Part shown: in pieces, positions 22,976 to 33,799 of the stretch
How the letters are laid out: every line of letters begins with the position of its first letter
Numbering within the stretch: the first letter of the stretch is position 1
DNA from: Protopterus annectens
Lineage: Eukaryota; Chordata; Ceratodontiformes; Protopteridae
Length of the DNA: 64,000 bases
Reading direction: 5' to 3'
Assembly (NCBI RefSeq): GCF_019279795.1
Contig: NC_056733.1
Coordinates: 1,426,481,610-1,426,545,609, forward strand
Notes under the pieces: model-generated
Seen by the model: the letters and a program-made list of their open reading frames with translations, nothing else
Told to the model about the DNA's origin: nothing
Databases searched by the model: none
Made by a program: the position numbers and the translations under genes

Positions 22976-23218
22976 TGAAAATTTCAGGAGTCGGCCAACT
23001 GGCACTTGCAAACTGCTTCTGCTTCGGGCACCGCACAGCAAGAAAGACTGATGTAATAATGTCGGCTGCATGTTTTATACCACTGATGACCTGACTTCAT
23101 GGAAGAAGGGACAGCACCTGACGCAGGACCCAAGACTTTGTTAATGAAGCCGACTGAGAGCAACCTGCCAACAGATTACCCAAATGTAATGACTGCAACA
23201 GTGAAACACGAAGAACAT
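22976..23218. repeat. Right (5') terminal repeat of A2
   Basis: The reverse complement matches 6885-7075 closely. It includes a TATA-like block on the minus strand (GGTATAAAA near 23072-23080) and a CRE-like site that has lost its palindrome (gaagtca in place of gacgtca). It ends in ...gtgaaacacgaagaacat. Confidence 0.83.
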
Positions 23219-23359
23219 CCAGAAATAATATTCTCTCCTCAAAAACATTGTCCATCCTCATTTTTCTATCTTCCCAAATGGAGTTGGGGTATTGGGTCAA
23301 ATAGTGCCACCTCTGTCAATTCTGTGATCCTTTCCTTCTTTCTTCAGCAGTAATGCCTG

Positions 23360-24440
23360 ACTGTCACAGGTCCTCTCTCATGCAAACCATCCATCTCTTT
23401 GCTGGAAATCTCATTTCCTCTTGCCTTTTTCCATTCTCTCTAAAATCATCTTCACCAAACTGTCTTCTGGTTTCCAGCATATCTGCCAAAACCACCATAA
23501 TCTGTTCTTTTTGATCTCTGCAATCAGTGCTACAATAGCTTCTACTCTAATGTTATCACTGCTTCATTTATCTCTCAGTGTGCATCCTTCTACTCATTTC
23601 TGGCACTAAACGTCTGTCACTTCTAGCTTTCTTTGCCTTTACTGAACAGGTTTCTGCACCACACAGGAGTAGTGGCCACACCACTGCTTTGTACACTTTA
23701 CTTTTCATCTTCTTTAGCATTCTTCCATCACACACTACCCCTAGCACTCTGTGCCAGTTGGCAGCAGCCCCTCAACTACTCCCCTCCAGATATCTGAAGC
23801 TAACTTGTTCTACTGTTTTCCATTCTATCGCAATTCTCAATTTTGATGTCTCCATTTTCTGCCATAACTGACTTGTCTGTACCCAGTTTCATCCTGTGTG
23901 CATTCAGTTCTGCATTCCATTTCCCTACCATTTGCTAGAGTTCTTGTTCAGGGTCTGCTTGTCAGGAAACATCATCTGCATACAGCAGCTTTTGTCGCCC
24001 GGACCCGTTTGTTGATATAACCCATCACCAGTATGAACAGCTGTGAAATCAGAGCTGAACTCTGATGCACACGTATCCCACTGGGAACCCTCTGAGTCTG
24101 AACAATGTTTGTACTTGTGCCACTGGCTCCTTGTATATAGCCTGCACTAATTTTCTACTGATGTTTCCTGGACGACAAACCATCTCATGACTGACCAAAT
24201 ATGTTTTCTGCAACTCTGGGAATATTCAGTTGGACACTCTCCTTATCTGCTATCTGCCCCACTGCAAAAACGGGTCAATTATGCTGTGTCTGGAGCTGAA
24301 TCTGAACTGCTCATCTCCTATCTTGCTTTCTACTGCTCTGTGTATTCATTTATCAATCACCCTTCTCCAGCGCTTTCACTCAGTGTGACAGGAATTTTAC
24401 ATCTCTACATTGCCAAAGGTGTGACTGCCCCCTTTGCTCT
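23360..24440 (-). mobile_element. Decayed LINE relic, RTE-like
   Basis: The minus strand contains the RT box LLYADDV (about 23970-23992). Further downstream are LCGAET (about 23650-23672) and an NRLWWF-like block (about 23490), the usual order at the C terminus of RTE-type or related LINE RTs. Stops and frameshifts occur throughout, so this is an old fragment. The clade call is weak. Confidence 0.45.
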
Positions 24441-25844
24441 TGTATGATTTCCCGTCAATTCCATATGCAGTTTGCGATTTTATTTTCTTTCCACAAATGC
24501 TGTTAGGCTTTGCAAAACAAGTGTGCTATCCTGACAATTTTACAATAAATGTATCAAAGCACTAGTGACACAGTACCATATAAATCATGATGAAATTCAC
24601 GTAAGAATGGTCTACAATTTACGAAGTGCAAGATCAATAAAATGGCAAGTTGAAAGCAAATATAACTTTCAGTCCTCTTCAGAGTTAAACAAACAAAAGC
24701 TACCAAAATAATGTTGCAATTTCATGCATAAATTTAATTACTTCTGTATAAATGTAGTACTTTTGTTTTATCTACATGCTTTTTGGCCCTTTGTCTGACT
24801 GATCAAGCCTTCTCCTGTTTTTCTGATCAGGTTGAGAGGTGTCCAAAAGGGAGAGTCTTTCAGGCATTAAAATGGCACTATGTTGTTCAATTAAAAGTCA
24901 AGCAGCAGCTGCTTCTTTACTGAAGGGGTAAAAGCACAATCTAAAGTTGCTTTACAGACAATTATGGCAATATCAGCAGCAGAAAAATTAATGTAAAAAA
25001 TGTCAAACCGTTTTTGAAGATGCAAGTTGCTATATGTATATAAAAACAACAGCCAAATAACCGTTGAAGTGATGACTCAGTGGCACAGAACAATAAAGAC
25101 CATTCTGCCACCCAGACAAGTAGAGTTTGAGCAGCAACACAGCTGCAAGAAGACATTATGACATGAGATGCTACAGCTTACCCATTGGGGGGGGGGGGTC
25201 CAAAGGCAGGTAAGTCAGTCACTAGCAAGCACACCAATGTCAGATGCAAGCTTCAGCTTCCAAAGCCAGTAACAGCTTTTGTTGATGGATATGGAGACAG
25301 TTGCAACTTTTGCTAGATGGCCTTTGAAGGCACTTATGTTGAAGTGAATGCTTACATGACCACAAGGTACAAGGAAGCACTGGGGAGGGAAAAACATCTG
25401 GATGCCTGCATGAATGCCTGCTCCAGTGCAGAACCATTGGTGGACTCTGAGAACAAACTACCATTAACACTGACAAATAAGGCATACAGTGGGCTAACTG
25501 TGGAGGATTTGGTTATAATACAGTACCACTTTTGAAGAAGTGCAGACAGTAGGGCAGGACATGTACAGTATGAAAGGAAGAAACATGTTAGGCAGTGTTG
25601 CAGTAGGAGGTTAATGGTCTAGGAATGGCCAAGCACAAAAGAAAAAAAAAGAAGGCTGCCTGAATGACGCTCCATTCTGGCCAGCTCTCAACCTGATCAG
25701 AGGTGCAACCCTTGGGGAAAGGGCTGAAAGTATCATGTCTGACATGAGGAGGCTTGGTGATCAGCAGACAAAGGACCCAAAAGCATGCAGATAAAAGAAA
25801 AAGTCAAGTGCCTGAGGAGAGTTCCTTTGGACGATGGCTAGATA
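24441..25844. other. Unassigned spacer with a G12 run
   Basis: AT-rich DNA without convincing coding motifs. A run of 12 G lies at 25187-25198. The downstream end of the DIRS relic may extend into this stretch, but I could not support it. Confidence 0.45.
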
Positions 25845-26420
25845 CTAAGGGGTTAATGCTGTTACTCCAAACATATCCTTGGAAGACATTTCTGAAGCAG
25901 TGACTAGTCTGACAGGGAGTATGGAAAACTGGAAATCAAGACGACCCACTTGAAAGTGACAAACTCTCCTGCAAAAACTGTAAACAGGTATTGGCCGGTA
26001 TGCATGCTTAAGTTCTATAAGTAGACACTCAAGCTCCACAAGGATGCAGGGCAGGAAAAGCCTGACAGACTATTTTGCAACCTGGGATTTTCCCACACCT
26101 GCTTAGACATATAAACCAAGAATGAATCTTCTACTCATCTACTATTGTTCCTTGCTTAGGATTACAAAGGAAATCTGGGATAAAAGCCTGTTCACTTAAA
26201 GAACATCTTTTATACAGCCCAGTTTTTCAGTATCTTGCATAAAGTGGTTTTAGCCCTAAGCCACATAAGAAAGCAAGATGGTTTTGGTGCAAAATCTATT
26301 ACATAAGCCCTTCCCAGGAACACCACCCTCAAGGAAATACAAATCCGTGGAAAACTTATCCCAGTAATGTGGGTACAAGAAAACCCTTTTGACAATCTTC
26401 CAGAACACACTGTTTGGGAA
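25845..26420 (-). pseudogene. Ancient DIRS RT relic
   Basis: The minus-strand frame 25845-26039 reads ELKHAYRPIPV...CRRVCHF...FQFSILPVRLVTA. It lines up residue by residue with the DIRS RT block LDLKEAYLHIPI...CRRYLRF...YQFSALPFGLSTAP of A3. About 120 bases upstream, AFIPDFLCNPKQGT matches the GFYSRLFLVPRKG block. Many substitutions and stops mark it as much older than the other DIRS copies. No terminal repeats were found. Confidence 0.5.
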
Positions 26421-29400
26421 GGAGACAGGAAAGGAAATCTACAGTATCCAACTCAGAGAGAACAGGAGGAGACAAGGGAAGTCATTTCTATGGATTATCT
26501 TTTTAGGATAGCAATGCAGAAGCACCAAAATGCTTCCTGAGTTTTAGGCTCAAGTGATACAGTGAAATACGATGCACAATGTTTCAAGGCCCATGATCTA
26601 TACCACTAACATATGAAATACTTTTGCTTTTAAAAAACATTGTTTTTGCTAAAACAGAATTCTTCTGACTCGGCAGGAGCTTCAGACCAGCATAACAATT
26701 GAGACCAAGTTTTAATTTTGCATTTTTGTTGCAGCACCTCAGTCAGGGGCAGAATTCATTACTAAACCACTAACTTGCAGAAATGGGAAGTATTCTTATT
26801 CTATTCACATCATTGTTAGTGAAAGATTTCCACTGTAATCTGGCATATCATCTACTCATGCACAGAAAATGGAGGTGTAAATCAAATGCAACATCAAATC
26901 CACAAGAAAATCAAGAGAAAAAAATGACAGTGGCCAAAACACAATTTTCTGCAAATCATTAGTGAAATGTCCCCAAAACTTTCAACACCTTCAGGAATAG
27001 TATATTCCAATTATTAGCATTCCTCCATACAGTTACCACTAAACTTAGGACACTACTCCAATGGAGCAGAAAAGTGTGTCCCCTCTTCTCTTCATGGCCA
27101 CACTTCTTCACTAATTGCAGAATGGCTCAGAAATTTTGAAACAATTTTTTTGGAGTTGGAATTCCTATCTTCATTAAACAAAACGAAAAAAGGTCAATAA
27201 AATGTTTGTCTTAGCTTGGCTCCATGGTGCAAAGGGATGGGGTTCTTATCGCAGCTCAAGCAACATGGGACTAATCAGAGGTAATGGCACTGAAACAGGA
27301 AGAGTGAATGGGCACAGCCTACTCTAATCTTCCATGGTGGAAGATGGGGTTTGTACGCACTTGGAGGTACACAGGATGATGTGATCTCCATAATGGAAAC
27401 CAGACAAACCAATGCTTGTGCTGTGGTGACGGCCGGGGGTGGGGTTGGATAGAGAGAAGTAGAACTGGAGAGAGGCCATGCTGCTAGTGGAAGTGAAGGA
27501 CATCCTCTGTTTTCATACTACTATATAGCTCCTTCTCCCCTGGCACCTCCCCAAGTGCATGCACAAGAGGGACAGGAAGAAAAAGGTAAAAATTTCAAAC
27601 CAAACTCTGATGGATACCTGGATGGTGATCCTCTTGATCATCTCTCATCAGGTACGGGGAAAAAAAAGGGCCAAATGACCAAGACAGGGACTGACTGTCA
27701 GCAGGCAGCAGATGCAAAAATGAATAAAATAAAATCTGGTTTGACTACTATACCGGACTGCTTTTGACTACTATAGAAGTACAACTGTGAGAACTGACAA
27801 ACCTATACAAGCTTGACTTCATTTCTGTCATTTTAGTAGTCATTAAGATGAGGGAAAAGCACTTTTCAACTGACTACAATGAGGCAAGCATTCTGCAATG
27901 CTTTATTTAAGAGAAAAATATTATATTTTTCTCCAGCTCCCTTTTTGGCGTGGATTAGTTTCAAACTGTAAACAAAAGAAAAACTTAAAACCATTTAACT
28001 ATTTCTTGGAATGCGCAACTAAACAGTGAAACAGAATGCAAACTTGTGACACTTCAGAAGTCACTGTTACCTCAGAGAACAAAAAAAGCTTTTGCATGGC
28101 TCAGTAAAAGCATATAGCACATACAGCTACTACATAAAATCAAAGACAGAAAAATTCTAATGCAATGCTGCCAATAGACAGCAAGGCTTCTATAAGTGAT
28201 ATCTCAGTACTTCCTGCAATTATAATGACTCTCCTTGCTACTAGCCAGCACTAGTAAGTCAAGTAGAACCCCAAGCTCCAAGTGCTTACCCTTACTCAAG
28301 TAATTGTGGGTAGTATTAACAAATTAGACAAACATTACACGCAAACTGTGACAAGAAAAAGGATATAGTTAACACTAGGCCAGTCAAAGACATACCTCAA
28401 GAAAAACAATACCCCACCATGGAAGGGGGATCCACAGACTATCAAAAAAGTACTTGCAGATCATATCCAATTTAAGAACAGGGAATAGTGTACTTCAATA
28501 CTGCACCACTGCTAAGAGTCTGAAGGAGTGGGAAAAAGCCTAAAAAGATAAGACTTAAAGGAGACAGAGAGACCTGTACTCATTTCAGAAAGACATACAG
28601 ATATGGTGCTAGCTGCATGACTGGGGACAGGGGCAGACTTGACAAGAGGAGAAGACTGGACTGGAGAGGTAATTGCCAATGGGTAACACTTTCATCAAAG
28701 TTATCAGATGGGTAAAGCTCAACATTGCTCTGTCTCATTTGTTTAGTCATCACCTACCAATGAAACCACAAAGGTCTAATAATACGGTGAAGACAATAAA
28801 GAGACTGAGTTTGAGAAAGCCTGTGTGTGTGGGGGGGGGGGGGGTCTTCACACAACCTCTGCCTGCAACTTATCCTCACTTTAACACTAAGGCCTTTCAT
28901 TCACAAGAATAGTTGCTAGGGTGTGCCTCTCAAATCAATCATGCCTATACTGGTTAAGATGCCCTTTTCTAGACAAAGACATTACCACATGTGAAAGTTT
29001 GGAGCCTCCTGTGACTTGAACAAGCTTAGTGGATAGTGCAAGCCTTGGACACCAGTTGGCCTTATATGTCACATTAACTTACTGCTCTCAGCCTCATGCC
29101 TGGCCTTATGACAGGGACCCTGTGGCTGGTCCCAGTGATGGACATTCTCTGTCCTAGTGAGCTATAAGTAATGAAGTAAATCTCTAGCCTATCATGGCAA
29201 TGCCTTCAATTAGCCATGTTCAAAAGCACTGCAACATTCCACATTTGCTGAATTCAGGCTCCAAGATCAAAAACATGAAAGTAATTGCTTCTGACAGTCT
29301 GGATTAATAATCCAATGAACAAGGATCAGTTAGAAGATTTTGGCTTCTTGGGTGCAGAACATGGAAAGTTTTCAATTAAGCATGCTAGAAAGAAATACAA

Positions 29401-29487
29401 AATGCATGACTTGCCATAAATAAATATGTCTATTGCTATTATGCTTCTATAACTGAATAGAAATGAACCAAAGCCCACTGGGGGGGT
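26421..29487. other. Unassigned 3-kb stretch
   Basis: No coding gene, terminal repeat or RNA gene recognised. It contains a G14 run near 28831-28844. The open frames are short and of low complexity or without domains. It may be plain intergenic or intronic host DNA. Confidence 0.45.
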
Positions 29488-29488
29488 G

Positions 29489-29537
<49 letters not shown>

Positions 29538-29545
29538 GGGGGGGA
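29488..29545. repeat. (GT)n microsatellite followed by a G run
   Basis: An almost perfect GT dinucleotide tract of roughly 45 bases, followed by a run of 10 G. Confidence 0.95.
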
Positions 29546-29869
29546 TGCACACAAGCCCAAAGTAGAGGAGCTCAAAAAACTTAGAAAAGTAAAACTAGCA
29601 GCATAGAAGGTCCATGCAGAACATCCCCATGAGCAAAACTAGCCAATGATATTGAGCTTTAAGATTCCACCTTTATCTAATGGATGAAACAAGTCTTTCA
29701 CCTGTAAAACTTACAGAAAAAGCATAAACTATATGGACTATATCCTACTAAGGATAAGAAAAGACAGCTTTCAAAGCTTTCAGGGCATACTCCAGATGCC
29801 CAAATTGTTAGTCAGCTTGAGTTTAACTGAGCAGAACAAAAGTCAGGTTTGGGCACTAAGCCCTTCACA

Positions 29870-30052
29870 GCTTTCATGCCAACACAGAGATGGAGGCTAA
29901 ATCTCCGAGAGGACAATGTTTGAAGTATGACAATAAAAGTCCTCACCCTTGCATAAAAAATGTACAGAAATAAGGGGGGATGGAGAGAGGGAGCAGCAGT
30001 TGCAGCAGTGATGTTTCGGACATCTACTGTTATGGTAAGTTTACTTACACAA
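29870..30052. repeat. DIRS pre-ICR-like fragment flanking C1
   Basis: The order ggggatggagagaggg, then gcagcagtg, then cggacatctactgttatggtaag copies the layout of A2 7180-7255 and A3 59930-59985, which is the spacer and left ICR half of an A-type DIRS. It ends exactly where C1 begins, and the junction forms an inverted repeat at 30016-30090. Confidence 0.45.
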
Positions 30053-30275
30053 AGAATAGTTGTGTAAGAAGTTAACATAAGCTTAGATGTCCTTCTCTTC
30101 CATGTTGCATTATTCACAACTATCAGGAGGTTGCTGCCTGCAGCACCAAACATCTGGCCAGTATACAAAAGTCTTAGAAGCAGGGGTACATGCAACGTTT
30201 AATGTCAGAGCCATAAACTGACATTGGCTATAAAGGTGATGTCTGCATGTACCCACTTCAGAATGGACTGCTGCA
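30053..30275. repeat. Left (3') terminal repeat of C1
   Basis: Contains ccagtatac...aaagtctt...aggggtac and cataaactgacattggctat; the inverted partner is at about 43660-43845. Confidence 0.8.
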
Positions 30276-30462
30276 TACAGCAGTACCCCTGGAAGCAATG
30301 AAGAGGAAGGAGGAAGCTTTTCAGACCCACATGTAAAGAGCAGGCCAAGGGATGCCTCACGCAGGCATATGCCTGATGCTGAGGTTTGGTAGATGGAGAG
30401 AAATCTGTCCCCTCAGGTGGCAAAACAGAAAAAGAGAGGGTAGGAGGATGGGACTGAATATA

Positions 30463-30556
30463 CTGCAACATGGAAGAGAAGGACATGTAAGGTTATAGTA
30501 AGTTCTTATACAACTATTCTATGTCCTTCTATTCTCATGTTCCAGTATTCATAACT
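30463..30556. repeat. ICR of C1
   Basis: The left half (30465-30520) is the reverse complement of 30053-30110. The right half (tatgtccttctattctcatgtt) matches the reverse complement of the right end near 43815-43840. Confidence 0.8.
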
Positions 30557-30576
30557 GTAGGGAGAGTACCAAAGCT

Positions 30577-30850
30577 TTAGCTATGAGCCTGGAAGGGAGA
30601 ATGAGATCCCTGGTCTAAAAGGCCATGTAGAATGGACCTAGCAAACCCACTTCTGGCCCTAGAAGCCAAATCTAGTTTGTAATGCCTGGTAAAGGTGTAG
30701 ACTAATGACCAGGTGCCAGCTTCTAGGATAAAAGCGTAGTCTGCCCCCCTGAAAAAAGCAGCTGAGGAGGCAACTGCCCTAGTGGAATGACCCCTCACAC
30801 TTTCAGACAGGGCTTTACCATTAAAGGAGTAGCATGCAGAGATAGCCTTA
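30577..30850 (-). pseudogene. C1 recombinase, C-terminal part
   Basis: The frame holds H-x-x-R (RGHSTRAVAS), the GTW residue and the tyrosine block FTRHYKL, ending near the ICR. It is separated from the rest of YR (32960-33760) by the LINE. The reading frame on each side of the LINE is the same gene, because ISKAISACYSF on this side follows VSKQTISSW on the other. Confidence 0.75.
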
Positions 30851-32960
30851 GATATTTTATTTATTTTATTTTACAATTGTTAACCGGGATGGTCTGACTG
30901 GATACATGTCCCTTTTCAGCGGACACCTGGGGAGAAAAACTCCAAACATACAGAAAAACTTTACAATTATACACGTTGAGCAATGTTACAAATTCAATTC
31001 AGAAGTACATTCAAAATGGATCAAAAGACATACAATCTCTCATATACAAAACTAGTATGTAAAAGACTTACAATTCAGAATCAGTCTACATGTAGCCAAA
31101 GTCTTCAGTAGCATATGTTTATTGTAAAGGAGTTAGTCAGGATTAGTACAAGGACATAACCATTGTGTTTTAAAGTACTGTTTAAGAATTTTTTTAAATT
31201 GGGTTAGAGAAGGTTCTGAAGTAAGCTCAGCAGGAAGTGAGTTACAAGTTTTGCCAACAGAGTTGGCAAACAAAGAGTCTTCAGCTAAACTGTTGGTTTT
31301 AACTGTTTGTACTAGCAGTCTGTTGGATGAGCGGAGTGTCTTGAGGTTACTGTAGGGGATGACAATACTTTAAATATAGGCGTAGTTTCTGGCTGGTAGA
31401 GAACTTTGTGTGCTACTATTAGTTGATTATACTGAAGATGCCTAGGTAGATCTAGCCACCCTAGAAGTTTTAGGTTAAGACAGTGGTGTGTTCTGTATGC
31501 TGTACCAGTGGCAAATCTGGCAATATGATTATAGCAGCTAGAGAGTTTGTTAAGGTTGGACTTACTCAAGTTTGTGAAAATAGAAGAGGGTGGAGAGTAG
31601 ACGTGTGTGGGCAATCACAGTCCTAGCTGGTGGAGTCAAGAATGGTTTAATCTTATATAGAGAGCCAAGTTTCTTATTGTCAACTATTACACCTCAGAGT
31701 ATAGTACATGGATCTGGGGAAATGAGAGTGCCACTGTTAGACTTTATAGTAAATGATGGTGAAGAGGCCTTACGAGTGGGGCAAAAAGCAGCAGCTTTGT
31801 TTTGTTAGGATTTAATATGAGATGTCGATGAGAGAGCCAATTTTCAACTGTGTTAAAAGTATTTTGAGATAAAGCCTGCAAATCTGTCGGGGAGATGGCA
31901 GAGCAAATCAGGGTGGAATCATCCGCATACTGAATACAGGTTTCCTTTAGGATAACTGTATACAGGTCATTACTGACTATAGAAAATAGAAGGGGTCCTA
32001 ATATGGAGCCCTGAGGAACTCCAAGGGTGATAGGTAGAAGGGAAGACAGTTTATCCTGCCATAGCATAGCTTGTTGTCTACCACTAAGATAAGATTGGAA
32101 CCAATGGATAGCCTGGTCATCTATGGAGAAGGTTTTCAGTGTGTGTAAGTGTAGCTGGTGGTTTACCATGTACAATGCATTGGAGAGATATAGAAAGAGG
32201 GCTGAGGAAAGCTTATAATTGTTTCGGTTTTGATTTACAACATTGGAGAGGAGGGCTGAAGTGGTACTGTGGAATGGTCAAAGGCCATGCTGAGAGCTGG
32301 CAAGGAGATTGTTCCAAATAAGATACGTCAGGAGTTGTTTATGGATACACTTCTCCATAATTTTAGCCAAGGGTGACAGAATAGCTATAGGTCTGTAATT
32401 AGACAACTCCAGTAGAGCTACCCCCTTTATGGAATGGAACAACATGGGAAATATTCCAGACGGAGGGGATGGAAGCTTTTGATATAGTTCTATTGATCAG
32501 AATTGAGATGGGGTATGCTACTGCATCTGCAGCTTTTTGTAGATACTCTGCAGGAAGGAGATCTACAGATAGGATGGCTGGTTTTAATTTCTTAATTAGA
32601 GTTCTGATAAGTGATGTGGGAACTGGTTGAAAGTTAAAGGAGAGTAGAGAACTGGATATGGTATCAGTTGGACTTGGGCAGCTGGAAGTTAGCTGGCTAG
32701 CAAGGGATTAGACAGTTTCTGTAAAGAAGGTGTAGAAGCTATTGGCAGCATCTTCCGAAGGTTTCTGCAGAGTAGTCAAGGGGTAGGGGTGGTGGAATGA
32801 CCTGGGTGAAGTTGTTTACTTATACCTGCCCAAAATTTTTGCGATTTATTTTGGTGTTTCTGTTGTAGATATCAGTCTTTTTGTCTAGCATAATGTACTT
32901 CTTTGTGTCACTCCTTAGCTGTCTATATACAAGTTGATCATTAGGTGATTTTGTGATCCA
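30851..32960 (-). mobile_element. LINE copy 2, 5'-truncated, inside C1 YR
   Basis: Same family as LINE copy 1: the 3' end shares caattgtaaaataaaataaat and the ctccccagg...gtccgctgaaaa block. The 5' end begins at a point equivalent to about 14370 of copy 1, so ORF1 and the endonuclease are missing. This is typical incomplete reverse transcription. It splits the recombinase codons, with no clear target duplication visible. Confidence 0.82.
31312..32950 (-). pseudogene. LINE reverse transcriptase, broken, copy 2
   Basis: The frame 31744-32175 holds MVNHQLHLH, WFQSYL, GVPQGSILGPLLF and the catalytic box QYADDSTL. 31312-31614 holds the C-terminal NHIARFATG and HHCLNLKLLGW block. The N-terminal fingers (about 32180-32950) are in shifted frames. 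The ADD box is intact here, whereas copy 1 has SDD. The endonuclease is absent because of the 5' truncation. Confidence 0.78.
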
Positions 32961-33760
32961 CCACAAATCCATGAAGAGATAGTCTGTTTAGAGACTGCCT
33001 TCCCTAAGGCCCTTGGGTGAAAGGAGACAGCTGGTCAGAATCTAATGGGTTAAGTCTTGTCAAGATAATACCAGAGTTGTCTGTGGACGTCTAGGGAATG
33101 AAGAGGTCTTTCAGAGGAATTTAGAAGTTGAGGGAAGAAGACAGGAAGGTTAATGATCTGTTTCAGGGATAGTTCATTAACCACCTTAGGCATGAAGGAA
33201 GGGCTAGTCCCGAGGGAAACCCTGTCTTTACAGAAGCTGAGGTAAGGAGGGATGGCCATCAGTGTTTGAATTTCTGATACCCTCCTGGCAGATGTGAGGG
33301 CCACCAGCAGTACTGTTTTCCAGTTACACAGCTTCAGTGAAGCAAAGTGGGCTGACTCAAATGGAGGTAAAGTGAGTTTTTCCAGGACAAAATTTAGGTC
33401 TTATATAGGAGAGATTGACTTACAGGGGGTCTGACATGGAGGACCCCTTTCAGAAAGAGCTTAACCTCTACTCTGGATGCCAAAGGAGGTACCAAAGGAA
33501 GACAAGTTGAAATGACAAGCGGACTTTAACAGAAAAGTATGTTAGTCCTGAGTGTAGAAGCTCACACAAGAAAGAAAGGACCATGGGTACAGGGATGAGT
33601 AAAGGGTCCTTTTTTTTCTTATGACACCACCTAGAGAATCTTTTCCATTTTGCCGCATAATTTCTCCTGGTACTGGGTTTACTGGCCTCCTGCAGGACCT
33701 TGAATAAATCCTCTGAGTATTGGTGCCTGAAGGGGATCAAAACCCTATTGCCTAAAAGTG
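32960..33760 (-). pseudogene. C1 recombinase, N-terminal and central part
   Basis: 33468-33740 is the core-binding part (STRRNYAAKWKRFSRW). 33050-33304 carries the first catalytic arginine block (TSARRVSEIQTL), SFMPKVV and LDVHRQLWYYLDKT. A stop right after this frame and a frameshift near 33400 break it. The final VSKQTISSW block ends at the LINE boundary. Confidence 0.75.
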
Positions 33761-33799
33761 AGCCTGAGATTGCTCACCTGAGGCTGTATTATGGGCCCC

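Larger units (their letters stand above)
6841..23218 (-). mobile_element. DIRS-like YR retrotransposon A2, split by a LINE and by DIRS B1
   Basis: One DIRS element recovered in three pieces: 6841-12027, 16742-16838 and 22976-23218. Joining the pieces on paper gives a sequence collinear with A1: the leader sequence tctgacatcggttagagcaag of A1 (4796-4816) is found at 16749-16770, immediately after the LINE, and the atgcaaactgcttctgcttcggg of A1 resumes at 23009, after B1. The element has left terminal repeat, ICR, YR, ORF2, gag and right terminal repeat. The YR gene is open; ORF2 and gag are broken. Confidence 0.88.

Noticed and set aside
27200-27290. tRNA-like or SINE promoter
   Set aside because: A weak A-box and B-box resemblance, with spacing too short for a tRNA and no further SINE features.
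27555-27767. 70-codon plus-strand frame in the unassigned region
   Set aside because: Lys/Gly-rich, low complexity, with no start context or domain I recognise.
29488-29545. CRISPR-like or satellite array
   Set aside because: It is a plain GT dinucleotide tract without spacers.
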